From an uncultured Eubacteriales bacterium (GTDB taxonomy: Bacteria; Bacillota; Clostridia; Christensenellales; UBA1242): a stretch of 36,208 bases of DNA. The stretch's first letter is position 1, and the number at the start of each line of letters is the position of its first letter. Positions 1 to 6,906 of the stretch are shown here, one piece after another. Where the stretch lies: the NCBI GenBank assembly GCA_949067325.1, contig CARTDZ010000008.1, forward strand, positions 1 to 36,208. Direction: 5' to 3'. The position numbers and the translations under genes are program-made. The notes under the pieces were generated by a model. That model searched no databases. It had not been told where the DNA came from and was given only the letters and a program-made list of their open reading frames with translations.

Positions 1-203
1 TTAGGGCTAAAGAATCTCTCAATAGGGAAATTGCAAATTTCTAAAATTTGAAAAAGTTTTTCTACAGTCAAAACAATTCTGCCGCTTTCAAGTTGTGCTA
101 CATATTGAGGACTCATGCCCATTCTTAAGCTTACTTCTCTAGCTGATAAATTTGCGGAATTTCTTACGTATCCAATTCTCGATAATACTTCTTTGATATT
201 CAT
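1..203 (-). CDS. XRE-family helix-turn-helix regulator, 3' end cut by window edge
   Basis: Reading the minus strand from the ATG at 203 gives an uninterrupted frame of about 67 codons that runs off the window start. The product begins MNIKEVLSRIGYV and contains a compact HTH with the typical XRE pattern: LSAREVSLRMGMSPQYVAQLE, with the recognition-helix stretch SPQYVAQLESG at about residues 31-41. This is the fold of small Cro/CI-like DNA-binding proteins. A GGGGGT ribosome site lies 6 nt before the ATG. The gene diverges from the SLOG gene at 404, so it is a plausible local repressor of both promoters. That role is inference. The C-terminus is outside the window, so total length and any extra domain are unknown. 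Confidence 0.8.
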   Translation of the reverse strand, partial: MNIKEVLSRIGYVRNSANLSAREVSLRMGMSPQYVAQLESGRIVLTVEKLFQILEICNFPIERFFSP

Positions 204-231
204 TTCAACCCCCATGCTTATGTTCAAAATA

Positions 232-260
232 ATTATAATTGAAAATAAACGGAAGTAAGA
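232..260 (-). promoter_or_regulatory. Candidate promoter of the XRE gene
   Basis: On the minus strand there is a perfect -10 TATAAT (237-232). A weak -35 TCTTAC (260-255) lies 17 nt further upstream. The -10 ends 29 nt before the ATG at 203. The box TGTTCAAAAT (221-230, plus-strand reading) lies just downstream of the -10, near the expected transcription start, so a bound protein there could block transcription. Confidence 0.5.
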
Positions 261-321
261 AAAGCGAGACACATAAAATTTTGCAAAAATTATTAAAATG
301 AATACGCAAAAACATAAAATA

Positions 322-330
322 TGCTATAAT
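322..330 (+). promoter_or_regulatory. Extended -10 promoter of the SLOG gene
   Basis: TGCTATAAT is an extended -10 element (TGnTATAAT) ending at 330. No good -35 is visible 17 nt upstream, which is usual for extended -10 promoters. The transcript would start near 337, giving a leader of about 65 nt that contains the inverted repeat at 345-374. Confidence 0.55.
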
Positions 331-344
331 AGTTAGCGTGGGTG

Positions 345-374
345 TTCAAAATGAATACAATTAGTCATTTTGAA
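345..374. promoter_or_regulatory. Perfect 10-bp inverted repeat, candidate operator
   Basis: TTCAAAATGA (345-354) and TCATTTTGAA (365-374) are exact reverse complements separated by 10 nt. The repeat lies just after the transcription start of the SLOG gene and 30 nt before its start codon. The left arm extends the decamer TGTTCAAAAT (343-352), which recurs at 221-230 in the divergent promoter. It is not followed by a T-run, so it is unlikely to be a terminator. Binding by the divergent XRE protein is inference. Confidence 0.5.
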
Positions 375-403
375 TATTGAAACACATAAATAGAGAGGTG
401 TTT

Positions 404-952
404 ATGTTGAGTTGCGGTGTTATAGGGCATAGGGATTTTGATGTTAATGAAAAAAAGAAGGAAGAACTAAAAGCGTTCATTGAAAAACTGATTTTAATGC
501 ACGACGTTCAGGTCTTTCGGTTTAGTAGCAAAAGCAACTTTGTTGATGCGGTGTGGGAGATTGTAAGTCAGCTGCAAGCTTCAACATATCCTTATATAAA
601 GATGATAGCGTATGATTGTAAAAGTGAAGCTTCATGCTTAGCTGAAGAGGTCGAAGAGGTTGAACGGATATATTCAACAATGTTGAAAAAAGACATGAGA
701 TTTAAATATTTTGACGAGGTGGTCAAATGCGAAAAGTCATACTCAGCTGGCTCAAAAGCTTATATAATTAGAAACCAACAAATAATCGACGAAAGTGATA
801 TTTGTTTATTTTATTATAATGAACTATATAAACCTGAAAAAAGAAGATATTCAAAAAGAGAATATTTTCTATACCAGCCTCGAAGCGGGACAAGTGTTGC
901 TTATGAATACGCAAGGCAAAAAAAGAAAACGATCTATAATGTTAGTGATTAA
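404..952 (+). CDS. SLOG-superfamily (DprA/LOG-like) protein
   Basis: Protein of 182 aa. The N-terminus has the GVIGHRDF motif typical of SLOG proteins that start with a GHR segment. The C-terminal half has RNQQIIDESDICLFYYNE followed by RSGTSVAYEYARQKKKTI, equivalent to the RN...SD and SGT elements that form the nucleotide-binding edge of the Rossmann-like SLOG fold (compare DprA further down this window). Such proteins are thought to bind nucleotides or nucleotide-derived signals; the specific role of this one is unknown. The start at 404 is chosen because GAGAGGTG lies 6 nt upstream; a TTG 27 nt earlier has no ribosome site. It diverges from an XRE regulator. Confidence 0.7.
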   Translation: MLSCGVIGHRDFDVNEKKKEELKAFIEKLILMHDVQVFRFSSKSNFVDAVWEIVSQLQASTYPYIKMIAYDCKSEASCLAEEVEEVERIYSTMLKKDMRFKYFDEVVKCEKSYSAGSKAYIIRNQQIIDESDICLFYYNELYKPEKRRYSKREYFLYQPRSGTSVAYEYARQKKKTIYNVSD

Positions 953-973
953 GTTTTTGTTTACAAGAAAAAT

Positions 974-1102
974 ATGTTATCATTTAATCATGAAAAAGAT
1001 AATCCAGATTTTAATGTACTCGAATTCGATTACTTTAAAAAACATTCTGGTGAGAATTCTTTTGTGTTATGGTGCAAGGACTGCCACAAGGCGAGAGATT
1101 AA
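974..1102 (+). CDS. Small hypothetical ORF, possible remnant (42 aa)
   Basis: An ATG at 974 opens 42 codons ending in LWCKDCHKARD, a CxxC-containing tail. No convincing ribosome site precedes it (AAGAAAAAT). A second short frame (ATG at 1069, stop at 1186-1188) overlaps it and reads MVQGLPQGERLRQLNN before ending KIFIDDKKK. The two frames laid end to end would look like one protein broken by a frameshift, so this stretch may be a decayed gene between the SLOG gene and the terminator at 1202. I recognise no family. Nothing else is evident between 953 and 1201. Confidence 0.25.
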   Translation: MLSFNHEKDNPDFNVLEFDYFKKHSGENSFVLWCKDCHKARD

Positions 1103-1201
1103 GACAGCTCAACAATATGGCAAAATCTCAACTTCGCGTGCTTGCGAACACAAATTCAAAAATTTTTATTGATGATAAGAAAAAATAAATTAAGATTAAT
1201 T

Positions 1202-1229
1202 AAAGCGAAGATGTTTTCGCTTTTTTTTG
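1202..1229 (+). terminator. Rho-independent terminator after the SLOG region
   Basis: AAAGCGAA (1202-1209) pairs with TTCGCTTT (1216-1223) around a 6-nt loop and runs into eight or more T residues. It separates the SLOG region from the AlkD-like gene. Confidence 0.85.
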
Positions 1230-1239
1230 TTTTTTATGT

Positions 1240-1245
1240 TATTAT
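1240..1245 (+). promoter_or_regulatory. -10 element placing transcription start at the ATG of the AlkD-like gene
   Basis: TATTAT (5 of 6 to the -10 consensus) ends 7 nt before the A of the start codon at 1252, where sigma-A transcription would begin. There is no Shine-Dalgarno site and no clear -35. The arrangement suggests a leaderless mRNA. Confidence 0.4.
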
Positions 1246-1251
1246 ATAGTT

Positions 1252-1920
1252 ATGGACAAGATAAAGAAGTTTTTGGAAGAGAATGGAAGTGAGAGTTTGG
1301 CGGCGTTTAATGCTAGGCTGATTTTTACTAAGTATAAAATCTATGGGGTGAAAATTCCAGTTTTGAGGCAAGAGGCAAGGCGGCTTTTTGAAAGTGGCGT
1401 GAGGTTTTGCGATGTGCAAACTGACAGCTTGGAAGAAATTTTGATTAAGGGTTTGCTGCTTTCATACGAGAAAGACTTGAACGAAGTTTTGAGCGGACTT
1501 AAAGCCCTTATGCCATACTTTGACAATTGGTGCGCTACTGATGTCGTTGTGCCAAGTCTTAAAAAATTGAAAGGGCAAAAAGCGGCTTTTGACTTTTTTA
1601 AGGCCTGCTGTCAAAGCAAGGAAGAGTTTGTCTGTCGTGTGGGCATAGTTGGTCTTATGCGTCATTTTATAGATGATGAATTTATAGAAGAAAGCGAAAA
1701 AGTTGTTGCCAAAATTGATAGCGAAAAATATTATATTCAAATGGCGGCTGCTTGGGCATTTTGTGATTTTTTTATAAAAAACTTTGAAAAAACAGCAAAA
1801 ATATATCAAAAAGTCACAAATTTAACAATAAAAAAAATGTGCGCGCAAAAATGTCGTGATAGTTTTAGGCTTACAAAAGAGCAAAAAGAAATGGTGACAA
1901 GATTGTCTTTAAAGGCGTGA
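1252..1920 (+). CDS. DNA alkylation repair protein, AlkD-like HEAT-repeat glycosylase
   Basis: Protein of 222 aa, the usual size for the family. AlkD enzymes remove positively charged alkylated bases (3- and 7-alkylpurines) without flipping the base, using a groove of HEAT-like helical repeats. Visible family features are the early segment YKIYGVKIPVLRQEAR (GVKIPVLR is characteristic), the DNWCATDV segment near residue 88 that resembles the Trp/Asp groove of AlkD, AAAWAFCDFF, and the C-terminal FRLTKEQK. It stands alone between a terminator and the yifB promoter. No ribosome site precedes the ATG and the -10 lies 7 nt upstream, so translation may be leaderless. Family assignment is fairly secure; substrate range is not visible. 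Confidence 0.85.
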   Translation: MDKIKKFLEENGSESLAAFNARLIFTKYKIYGVKIPVLRQEARRLFESGVRFCDVQTDSLEEILIKGLLLSYEKDLNEVLSGLKALMPYFDNWCATDVVVPSLKKLKGQKAAFDFFKACCQSKEEFVCRVGIVGLMRHFIDDEFIEESEKVVAKIDSEKYYIQMAAAWAFCDFFIKNFEKTAKIYQKVTNLTIKKMCAQKCRDSFRLTKEQKEMVTRLSLKA

Positions 1921-1923
1921 ATG

Positions 1924-1953
1924 CTTGTCGAAAAATGTCGTTTTGTCGACAAG
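1924..1953. repeat. 8-bp perfect inverted repeat after the AlkD-like gene
   Basis: CTTGTCGA (1924-1931) and TCGACAAG (1946-1953) are exact reverse complements around 14 nt that contain further TGTCG and AAAA/TTTT complementarity. No T-run follows, so it is not a standard terminator. It starts 3 nt after the stop codon at 1918-1920 and ends 13 nt before the yifB -35, so it may be an operator or an mRNA 3' hairpin. Confidence 0.45.
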
Positions 1954-1966
1954 TGCTTAAATTGTT

Positions 1967-1994
1967 TTGTCAAATTTTGCAAGTTTGATATAAT
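1967..1994 (+). promoter_or_regulatory. Promoter of yifB
   Basis: TTGTCA (1967-1972) and TATAAT (1989-1994) are separated by 16 nt. A GAGGGG ribosome site follows before the ATG at 2019. Confidence 0.7.
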
Positions 1995-2018
1995 AAAAAA
2001 AGGTTTAAGCGAGGGGCT

Positions 2019-3551
2019 ATGTTATCAAAGGTTAAGAGTTTTGGACTTCGAGGAATTGAAGGTTTTATGGTTGACGTTGAGACTGACGTATCAAACGGAC
2101 TGCCTAAATTTGACATTGTAGGACTTGCTGACACTGCGATAAAGGAAGCGAAGGAGCGTGTACGCACTGCCATCAAAAACAGTGGTTTTGAGTATCCTAC
2201 AAAAAAAATAACTATAAATCTTGCTCCTGCCGATGTTAAGAAGGAAGGGACTTTGTATGACCTTGCTATTGCGATATCAATCCTTGCGACTGACGAAGAG
2301 CTTGGCCTAACAAATCACAATCGGTTTGTTATGCTTGGCGAATTGTCTTTTGATGGTCAGATAAAGAGGGTAAAAGGCGTTTTGCCTCTTCTTATTGCTG
2401 CCAGAAAGCAGGGGTATAAAAAGTTTATTGTGCCACTTGAAAACGCTTTGGAGGCTGGCTTTATTGGCGGTATTGATGTTTATCCAATTTCGACACTTGA
2501 CGAGTGTGTGCGATTTTTAAAAGGTGAGGCTATTGTAAATAAAGTTGAAGTTTGCGACTTTGACAAAGTGGTTTCATCAAATGAAGACATGCTTGACTTT
2601 TCAAATGTTAAAGGTCAGGCAAGAGCCAAGCGTGCTTTGGAAATCGCAGCGGCTGGCGGACATAACCTTCTTATGATTGGCCCCCCAGGAAGCGGCAAAA
2701 GTATGTTAGCCAAGTGTTTTTCTTCCATTTTGCCAGACTTAACCTTTGAGGAAGCGCTTGAAGTGACAAAAATTCATTCGGTTGCTGGCGAGCTCGATCT
2801 TAAAACTGGCATTGTTGCAAAGCGTCCGTTTAGAAGTCCGCACCATACTGCTTCAACAGTCAGTCTTACTGGCGGCGGCAGCAATTCAAAGCCTGGCGAA
2901 ATTTCGCTGGCACACAATGGCGTGCTTTTCTTAGACGAATTGCCAGAATATACTCGTCATACTATAGAAACCTTGCGTCAGCCGCTTGAAGACGGCGTTA
3001 TTACTGTGGCACGCGCAAACGCAACAGTAGTGTATCCTGCCACATTCAACCTTATCGCAAGTATGAACCCTTGCCCATGCGGCAATTTTGGCTCAAAAGA
3101 TCGCGACTGTCGTTGTACCCCAAATCAAATTCACAAATATTTGGCCAAACTTTCGGGGCCAATCATGGACAGAATAGACATACATGTTGAAGTTGACAGT
3201 GTTTCGTATGATGACTTGCATAGTCAAAAAGAGGAAGAAAACTCAATAAATATCAAAAAGCGGGTTGACAGAGCAAGAGAAATTCAGTTGAAAAGATTTA
3301 AAAACAGCAAAAACTATTGCAACGCAAAAATGAGTGTGCCACAAACAAAAAAATATTGTGTGCTTGATAAGACGGGTGAAAATATTTTGAGAACAGCTTT
3401 TGAAAAACTCAAGCTTTCAGCCAGAGCAAATGATCGGCTTTTGAGGCTTGCCAGAACAATTGCCGACCTTGAAGGGGAAGAAAACATCTTGCCACAACAT
3501 ATTGCTGAAGCTATAGGCTATCGCAGTCTTGACCGCAAATATTGGGGCTAA
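2019..3551 (+). CDS. yifB: YifB/ComM family Mg-chelatase-like AAA+ ATPase
   Basis: Protein of 510 aa, full family length. The N-terminal ~170 residues form the Lon-protease-like ChlI domain (starts MLSKVKSFGLRGIEGF). The central AAA+ domain has Walker A GPPGSGKSM (near residue 221) and Walker B LFLDELPEY. A short cysteine-rich turn CPCGNFGSKDRDCRC precedes the sensor region SGPIMDRIDIHVEV, and a Mg-chelatase C-terminal helical domain ends the protein. In naturally competent bacteria the orthologue ComM is a hexameric branch-migration helicase acting on recombination intermediates. The next gene encodes DprA, which loads RecA on incoming single strands, so the pair is consistent with DNA uptake or recombination. 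No uptake genes are present in this window. Confidence 0.92.
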   Translation: MLSKVKSFGLRGIEGFMVDVETDVSNGLPKFDIVGLADTAIKEAKERVRTAIKNSGFEYPTKKITINLAPADVKKEGTLYDLAIAISILATDEELGLTNHNRFVMLGELSFDGQIKRVKGVLPLLIAARKQGYKKFIVPLENALEAGFIGGIDVYPISTLDECVRFLKGEAIVNKVEVCDFDKVVSSNEDMLDFSNVKGQARAKRALEIAAAGGHNLLMIGPPGSGKSMLAKCFSSILPDLTFEEALEVTKIHSVAGELDLKTGIVAKRPFRSPHHTASTVSLTGGGSNSKPGEISLAHNGVLFLDELPEYTRHTIETLRQPLEDGVITVARANATVVYPATFNLIASMNPCPCGNFGSKDRDCRCTPNQIHKYLAKLSGPIMDRIDIHVEVDSVSYDDLHSQKEEENSINIKKRVDRAREIQLKRFKNSKNYCNAKMSVPQTKKYCVLDKTGENILRTAFEKLKLSARANDRLLRLARTIADLEGEENILPQHIAEAIGYRSLDRKYWG

Positions 3552-3686
3552 GCAAAGATTCACACGTTATTTAACATAATAAGAATTGAATTTAAACAAT
3601 GTGTTTGTGAATGAAGAGCTGTTTGAATTGAAACTATAAGATTTATTTAACTAAGCAAAAATATAAGGCAAAAGCAGGAGGGAGTT

Positions 3687-4763
3687 ATGCGAGAAGAAGA
3701 AAAGTTTTTGGTGCTGTTGTCACAATTTGAACTCAGCATAAAAAAGATAGACAACATCATAGACAAGCTTGGCAGCAATATTTGCATTGATGACTTTTTT
3801 GCCAGTAAAGATATGAAGGCTATTGTTGGCGAAGAATTGTATGCAAACATAAAAATATGTGCAAGTGAAGATAGGCTTCGTACTTATTTAAAAAGCCTTT
3901 CCTCACTAAACATTAAGCTTTTGACACGCTTTTCTGATGATTATCCACAAAAACTTGCACTTTTGCAAGACGCACCATACTTTCTTTTTTGCAAAGGTGA
4001 CATTTCGCTGCTTGAAGAAAAAGCAGTTTCAATAGTTGGTTCTCGCACGCCTTCAAACTATGGCCGAATTATGACCGATCGTTTCACTGAAGGGCTTGTA
4101 AAGGCAGGCGTGGTGGTTATAAGCGGTTTGGCTTATGGCGTAGACAGCATTGCTCACAGAAAAGCTCTTGAAGTTGGCGGCAAAACAATTGCTGTGCTTG
4201 GCTCAGGTTTAAACAATATCTATCCTGCAGAGCATACTTCTCTTGCAAAAGAGATTGAAGAAAAGGGCTTGCTTATAAGTGAGTACTGCCCATCAATGAA
4301 GGCAACAAGATATACCTTTCCACAACGCAATCGAATAATAGCTGGGCTAAGTGATGGAGTGCTGATCACAGAGGCTGGCTTAAAAAGCGGAACTGTTCAT
4401 ACCAAAGATTTTGCGCTTGATTATGGCAAAGATGTGTTTGCCTTGCCAGGCAACGTAAACAGCGAAAAGTCAGATTTGCCAAATGCAATCATAAAAAGTG
4501 GACAAGGTCAATGTGTAACAGAAGTGGGAGATATATTGGAATATTTTGGCCTTGAAAAAAACTCACAAAAAAAGGAACATGCATTCGAGCTGTGTCTTGA
4601 AGAGCAGGAAATTGTAAATTTGCTGGCTGATGGCGACAAAAATATAGAATTTTTATCAGAAAAATGCACTTTTAATATAAATATTTTGAATAGTTATTTG
4701 ACAACTTTGGAAATTCGTGGAATAATTAGAAGACTGCCTGCTGGTTTTTATAGCCTCGTTTAG
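3687..4763 (+). CDS. dprA: DNA-processing protein DprA (Smf)
   Basis: Protein of 358 aa. DprA binds single-stranded DNA entering the cell and loads RecA. An N-terminal helical segment (about 1-90) precedes the Rossmann-like SLOG domain with VGSRTPSNYG, SGLAYGVDSIAH, LGSGLNNIYPAEH, FPQRNRIIAGLSD and the SGT element KSGTVHTKDFAL. A C-terminal winged-helix-like segment follows (about 295-358). The ribosome site GCAGGAGGG lies just upstream of the ATG. It sits between yifB and topA, the usual place in Firmicutes. The 135-nt gap before it contains only a long-spaced imperfect repeat and no clear promoter. Confidence 0.95.
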   Translation: MREEEKFLVLLSQFELSIKKIDNIIDKLGSNICIDDFFASKDMKAIVGEELYANIKICASEDRLRTYLKSLSSLNIKLLTRFSDDYPQKLALLQDAPYFLFCKGDISLLEEKAVSIVGSRTPSNYGRIMTDRFTEGLVKAGVVVISGLAYGVDSIAHRKALEVGGKTIAVLGSGLNNIYPAEHTSLAKEIEEKGLLISEYCPSMKATRYTFPQRNRIIAGLSDGVLITEAGLKSGTVHTKDFALDYGKDVFALPGNVNSEKSDLPNAIIKSGQGQCVTEVGDILEYFGLEKNSQKKEHAFELCLEEQEIVNLLADGDKNIEFLSEKCTFNINILNSYLTTLEIRGIIRRLPAGFYSLV

Positions 4764-4830
4764 GCAGGCAAAATATTGATAATATGGCTTAAAAATTGAT
4801 TTTTTCAAGCCGTCAAAAATGGAGGAAAAA

Positions 4831-6906
4831 TTGAAACTTGTCATTATCGAGTCACCATTTAAGCGTGAAGCGTTAAAGAAGTATCTTGGCGAAGGCTATG
4901 ATGTTTTTGCCACAAAAGGCCACATTCGAGACCTGCCAACCAAAAGTTTTGCAATTGATATGCGAAACAATTTTGAACCTAGATATGAAATCATGCCTGA
5001 AAAAAAGGCTCTCATTGAAGACCTTAAAAAGAAGGCAAAAAATGCCGATGAAGTTTTGATCGCAACCGACCCAGACCGAGAAGGTGAGGCTATTTCGTGG
5101 CATATAGCACATATTCTTGACTATCCAGAGGACAAAAAGTGCCGCATTCAGTTCAACGAAATTTCAAAAAAGGCTGTCACAAAAGCCCTTGAACAACCTC
5201 GTCAGATAGATCTCAAGCTTGTTGACGCGCAGCAGGCAAGAAGGGTGCTTGACCGAATAGTTGGTTACAAACTTTCACCAGTTTTATGCAAAAAGATAGC
5301 CCCAAAACTCAGTGCAGGACGTGTTCAGTCAGTTGCACTTAAGCTTTTGGTGGAACGCGAAAAGGAGATTGAAAACTTCAAGCCTGAAGAATACTGGCTT
5401 GTGTCAGCCATACTCAAAAAAGGTGCAAATGAAGTCAAAACCCTTCTTTCAACTTATAAAAAGAAGAAGATTGAACTTCATTCAAAAGAAGAAGTTGACA
5501 AAGTTATCGAAGAAATCACAGGCAAAGATTTTGTTTTAAAAGAACTTAAAAAGACCAAAACAAAGTCTCATGCCCCAGCTCCTTTTACTACAAGCACGAT
5601 GCAACAAGATGCTTCAAACAAGCTTGGCATGAGTCTTGCTCGCACAACCTCTGCAGCTCAACAACTTTATGAAGGCGTTGAAATCAAAGGTGAGGGCAAG
5701 ATTGCACTTATCACTTACATAAGAACTGACTCTGTCCGTGTCTCGACTGACGCGCAAAACGCTTGTCGCGACTATATTGCTGCAAATTTTGGCAAAGATT
5801 ATCTGCCCGAAAAGCCAAACGTCTACAAAACCAAGTCATCTGCTCAAGACGCACACGAGGCTATTAGGCCTATTTCAATGGATATCAAACCTGAAAACAT
5901 CAAAGATAGTTTGACGGGTGACAATTTCAAGCTTTACAAACTTATTTACGACAGATTTTTGGCCAGCCAGATGAGCGAAGCTGAATACAACAACTGCAGC
6001 GTGACATTTGATGTCAATGACTATGGTTTCAAGGTTAGTGGCAAGACCATGAACTTTCCTGGCTGGACTGCTGCATATAAAGAATTTGTTGAAGAAGACA
6101 ACAAAGAGGGTATGGCAGGCAAACTTCCTCTTATGGAAGAAGGTGAAATTTTGCCATGTAAAGAGATCAAAAAAGAGCAGAAGTTTACAAAACCACCTGC
6201 AAGATATACTGACGCAACAATTGTCAAAGCAATGGAAGAAAAGGGCATTGGCAGACCTGCGACATATGCCGCTACAATAACAGTTTTGACAGCGAGAAAA
6301 TATGCTGAAAAAGAAGGCAAAAGTCTTGTTCCAACCCAACTTGGAAGAAATATCAATGAATATCTTGAACAGTTTTTCAGCTCTGTTATAAATGTCAAAT
6401 TTACCGCTCATATGGAGCAACGCCTTGATGATATTGTTGAAACAGGTGAAGATTGGCACAATGTCGTAGCTTCTTTTTGGAATGGCTTTAGCGGCCTTCT
6501 AGAAAAAGCTGACGCGTCAAGTGTGAGCATGAAAGCTCCGCCAGAAGAGACAGACATTGTATGCGAAAAATGTGGCGGCAAAATGCTTATACGAGAAGGC
6601 AAGTTTGGCAAATTTTTGGCTTGTTCAAACTTTCCAAAATGCCGCAATACTCAAGCGATTGAAGAAGAACACAAAATTGTTGGAACCTGTCCTGAATGCA
6701 AAAGTGGCCTTATTGCAAGAAAAAGCAAAAAGGGCAAGCTTTATTATGCCTGCGAAAATTATCCAGAATGTAAATTTATGAGCTGGGATATTACTACTGG
6801 CGAAAAATGTCCAAAATGTCAAAGCCCAATCATCATAAAGGGCAAAACAATCAAATGTAGCAATCATGATTGCGATTATAAAGAGGAGAGCAAAACTGAA
6901 ATATAG
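4831..6906 (+). CDS. topA: DNA topoisomerase I (type IA)
   Basis: Protein of 691 aa. It relaxes negative supercoils through a transient 5'-phosphotyrosine link. The Toprim domain has ATDPDREGEAISWH; the catalytic tyrosine is in ITYIRTDS (about Tyr296). Three C4 zinc ribbons close the protein: CEKCGG...CSNFPKC, CPECKS...CENYPEC and CPKCQS...CSNHDC. A TTG start at 4831 is chosen because GGAGG lies 5 nt upstream; an in-frame ATG 12 nt earlier has no ribosome site and itself overlaps this GGAGG. The first motif reads ESPFKREALKKYLG, where most homologues have ESPAKAKTI, a mild divergence. It follows dprA by 67 nt. Confidence 0.95.
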   Translation: MKLVIIESPFKREALKKYLGEGYDVFATKGHIRDLPTKSFAIDMRNNFEPRYEIMPEKKALIEDLKKKAKNADEVLIATDPDREGEAISWHIAHILDYPEDKKCRIQFNEISKKAVTKALEQPRQIDLKLVDAQQARRVLDRIVGYKLSPVLCKKIAPKLSAGRVQSVALKLLVEREKEIENFKPEEYWLVSAILKKGANEVKTLLSTYKKKKIELHSKEEVDKVIEEITGKDFVLKELKKTKTKSHAPAPFTTSTMQQDASNKLGMSLARTTSAAQQLYEGVEIKGEGKIALITYIRTDSVRVSTDAQNACRDYIAANFGKDYLPEKPNVYKTKSSAQDAHEAIRPISMDIKPENIKDSLTGDNFKLYKLIYDRFLASQMSEAEYNNCSVTFDVNDYGFKVSGKTMNFPGWTAAYKEFVEEDNKEGMAGKLPLMEEGEILPCKEIKKEQKFTKPPARYTDATIVKAMEEKGIGRPATYAATITVLTARKYAEKEGKSLVPTQLGRNINEYLEQFFSSVINVKFTAHMEQRLDDIVETGEDWHNVVASFWNGFSGLLEKADASSVSMKAPPEETDIVCEKCGGKMLIREGKFGKFLACSNFPKCRNTQAIEEEHKIVGTCPECKSGLIARKSKKGKLYYACENYPECKFMSWDITTGEKCPKCQSPIIIKGKTIKCSNHDCDYKEESKTEI

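Noticed and set aside
795..1172. 125-codon frame starting inside the SLOG gene
   Set aside because: Its first half overlaps conserved SLOG sequence in another frame and has low-complexity composition; only the short frames after 953 were kept as tentative.
3558..3612. ATTCACA...TGTGAAT repeat between yifB and dprA
   Set aside because: The 7-nt arms are 41 nt apart in AT-rich sequence with no T-run and no matching copy elsewhere; likely chance.
4786..4811. GGCTT...AAGCC hairpin before topA as a terminator
   Set aside because: The T-run lies in the loop rather than after the stem, and the stem is next to the topA ribosome site; it may affect translation but evidence is thin.
5875..6459. Long minus-strand frame of 194 codons inside topA
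   Set aside because: It lies fully antisense to conserved topoisomerase sequence, has no ribosome site and a cysteine/phenylalanine-rich composition typical of antisense frames.
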